Shown: positions 4,842 to 5,374 of the stretch, piece after piece | How the letters are laid out: each line of letters begins with the position of its first letter | How positions within the stretch are numbered: position 1 is the first letter of the stretch | NCBI GenBank assembly: GCA_945787595.1 | Contig: CALZJV010000748.1 | Span: forward strand, 1 to 5,374 | Direction of reading: 5' to 3' | DNA: 5,374 nt | Origin: an uncultured Desulfobacterales bacterium | GTDB taxonomy: Bacteria; Desulfobacterota; Desulfobacteria; Desulfobacterales; JAFDCJ01 | Notes under the pieces: generated by a model | The model's input: the letters and a program-made list of their open reading frames with translations, nothing else | The model's database searches: none | What the model was told of the DNA's origin: nothing | Position numbers and translations under genes: made by a program

Positions 4842-5196
4842 CCTGGTCCTCCCTCCGGGCTGTAGGCCCTACGGGTCGGAAGCTGGGCCAGGTCAGAGAC
4901 AATCGGCTATGCCATAAAGTTCTAATCGAGAGAGGTTGAGCCGGTTTTGCCGGTTGGCCGGATTAGCCCGTTTGCCTGTTTGCGCCAGTATCGCTGAAGC
5001 GTAAGACTGTCATCATCCAGGTGGGGGAAAACCAAGCATGGCGTAATTACTAAGCTTAACTAAGGCGAATTAACCTTTTATGCCCGCCAATAACCGGGCA
5101 AACCGGCTCAACGGTCTAACCTGTCTCACGAATACTCGGTGCTTGGTCCCCTTTCAGGGGACTCGACAAAGCCGGGCCCTCTGGACCCGGATTTTT
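4842..5196 (+). ncRNA. Candidate structured RNA or leader, unidentified family
   Basis: About 355 bases with dense, nested complementarity and no plausible reading frame. In order: a 5' hairpin closed by CCTGGTCC (4842-4849) and GGGCCAGG (4885-4892), with an inner GTAG/CTAC stem. Next, GAGACA (4896-4901) pairs with TGTCTC (5122-5127), enclosing a long helix of GTTGAGCCGGTTTTGCC (4935-4951) with GGCAAACCGGCTCAAC (5097-5112), 16 pairs with one bulged T. A local hairpin with TGAA loop lies at 4986-5009, a GCCCG/CGGGC hairpin at 5082-5099, and GTCCCC/GGGGAC at 5146-5162. A terminator hairpin ends it. It does not show the conserved sequences of RNase P RNA, tmRNA, SRP RNA, cobalamin, lysine, glycine or Moco riboswitches. 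Its position directly before a gene's ribosome binding site suggests a termination-controlled leader; an independent small RNA is the alternative. Confidence 0.55.
5172..5196 (+). terminator. Intrinsic terminator before the CMD/AhpD-like gene
   Basis: CCGGGCCC (5172-5179) and GGACCCGG (5183-5190) form a GC-rich stem with one C-A mismatch and a TCT loop, followed by ATTTTTA. It ends 22 bases before the start codon at 5219 and leaves the ribosome binding site outside the stem, so it acts on transcription rather than on translation. Either it ends the upstream RNA constitutively, or it is the expression platform of a regulated leader. Confidence 0.8.
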
Positions 5197-5218
5197 ACTT
5201 AACTATCAGGAAGAAATT

Positions 5219-5374
5219 ATGGAAGAAGGAATCATCGATAAATTTAAAAAGCAAAGAGAAGAATTAAACCAACTCGTGATGGAATACGCCGGCCAGGGCA
5301 CTAAACGATTTTATAGCCTGGATTCACAGGCATACCGGGAAGGTGCGCTTCCCCGCAAAACAAAAGAGTTGTTA
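5219..5374 (+). CDS. Carboxymuconolactone decarboxylase (AhpD-like) family protein, partial
   Basis: The first 52 codons of a gene that runs off the right edge. The start at ATG 5219 is supported by AGGAAG (5208-5213) five bases upstream. The protein begins MEEGIIDKFKKQREELNQLV, then MEYAG..TKRFYSLDSQAYREGALPRKTKELL. This matches the N-terminal helices of small CMD-family proteins of about 110-120 residues, in which KTKELL is followed by a helix carrying the CxxC redox or catalytic pair. That motif lies beyond the window, so activity cannot be judged. Many such proteins act as AhpD-like peroxidase reductants or have unknown substrates. It sits directly after a structured RNA and terminator, the most suggestive regulatory arrangement in the window. 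Confidence 0.85.
   Translation, partial: MEEGIIDKFKKQREELNQLVMEYAGQGTKRFYSLDSQAYREGALPRKTKELL

Noticed and set aside
4842..5196. Identity of the structured RNA as RNase P RNA, tmRNA, SRP RNA, 6S RNA or a group I intron (GTCAGAGAC resembles part of an intron R element).
   Set aside because: The other conserved sequences of these RNAs (for example the P4 core of RNase P, the tmRNA tag and its tRNA-like ends, the SRP GGAAG loop context, the intron S element) are not found.

Overview
The window reads as a gene-sparse stretch of a bacterial chromosome, probably from a Gram-negative anaerobe of the Desulfobacterota (Desulfobacterales-like). That placement is an inference from the overall style of the proteins and of the intergenic palindromes; no rRNA or other marker gene is present to prove it. 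Only two complete intact genes are visible: a DUF554-family membrane protein (498-1196, +) and an aspartate/glutamate racemase-family enzyme (3874-4599, +). A third gene, for a carboxymuconolactone decarboxylase/AhpD-like protein, starts at 5219 (+) and runs off the right edge. A possible 3' end of an unknown gene occupies 2-196 (+).

Between the two intact genes, every recognisable coding sequence is broken. At 1783-2252 (-) lies a VapBC toxin-antitoxin operon with three separate lesions. The antitoxin start position reads ATA, the four-base ATGA overlap of antitoxin stop and toxin start reads AGGA, and the PIN-domain toxin has lost its central part while staying in frame. At 2305-3026 (-) is a full-length ubiG-type methyltransferase gene interrupted by one frameshift. 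At 3360-3581 (+) only the C-terminal end of a polar amino acid ABC transporter ATPase remains.

The intergenic DNA is rich in palindromes: a hairpin at 393-415, a long hairpin at 1503-1539, an inverted repeat at 3081-3125, two opposed arrays of short repeats at 3642-3783, and nested inverted repeats at 4604-4753. The most interesting piece is 4842-5196. It looks like a structured RNA of about 355 nt, with a closed 5' hairpin, a 16-bp long-range helix, an alternative partner for that helix, and a strong intrinsic terminator. The terminator sits directly before the ribosome binding site of the CMD/AhpD-like gene. It could be a cis-acting leader controlled by termination or a free-standing small RNA. 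I cannot match it to a named RNA family by eye.

There is no visible operon linking the intact genes. Each is preceded by its own intergenic region, and the window contains no transposase, integrase, tRNA or CRISPR array that I can support.
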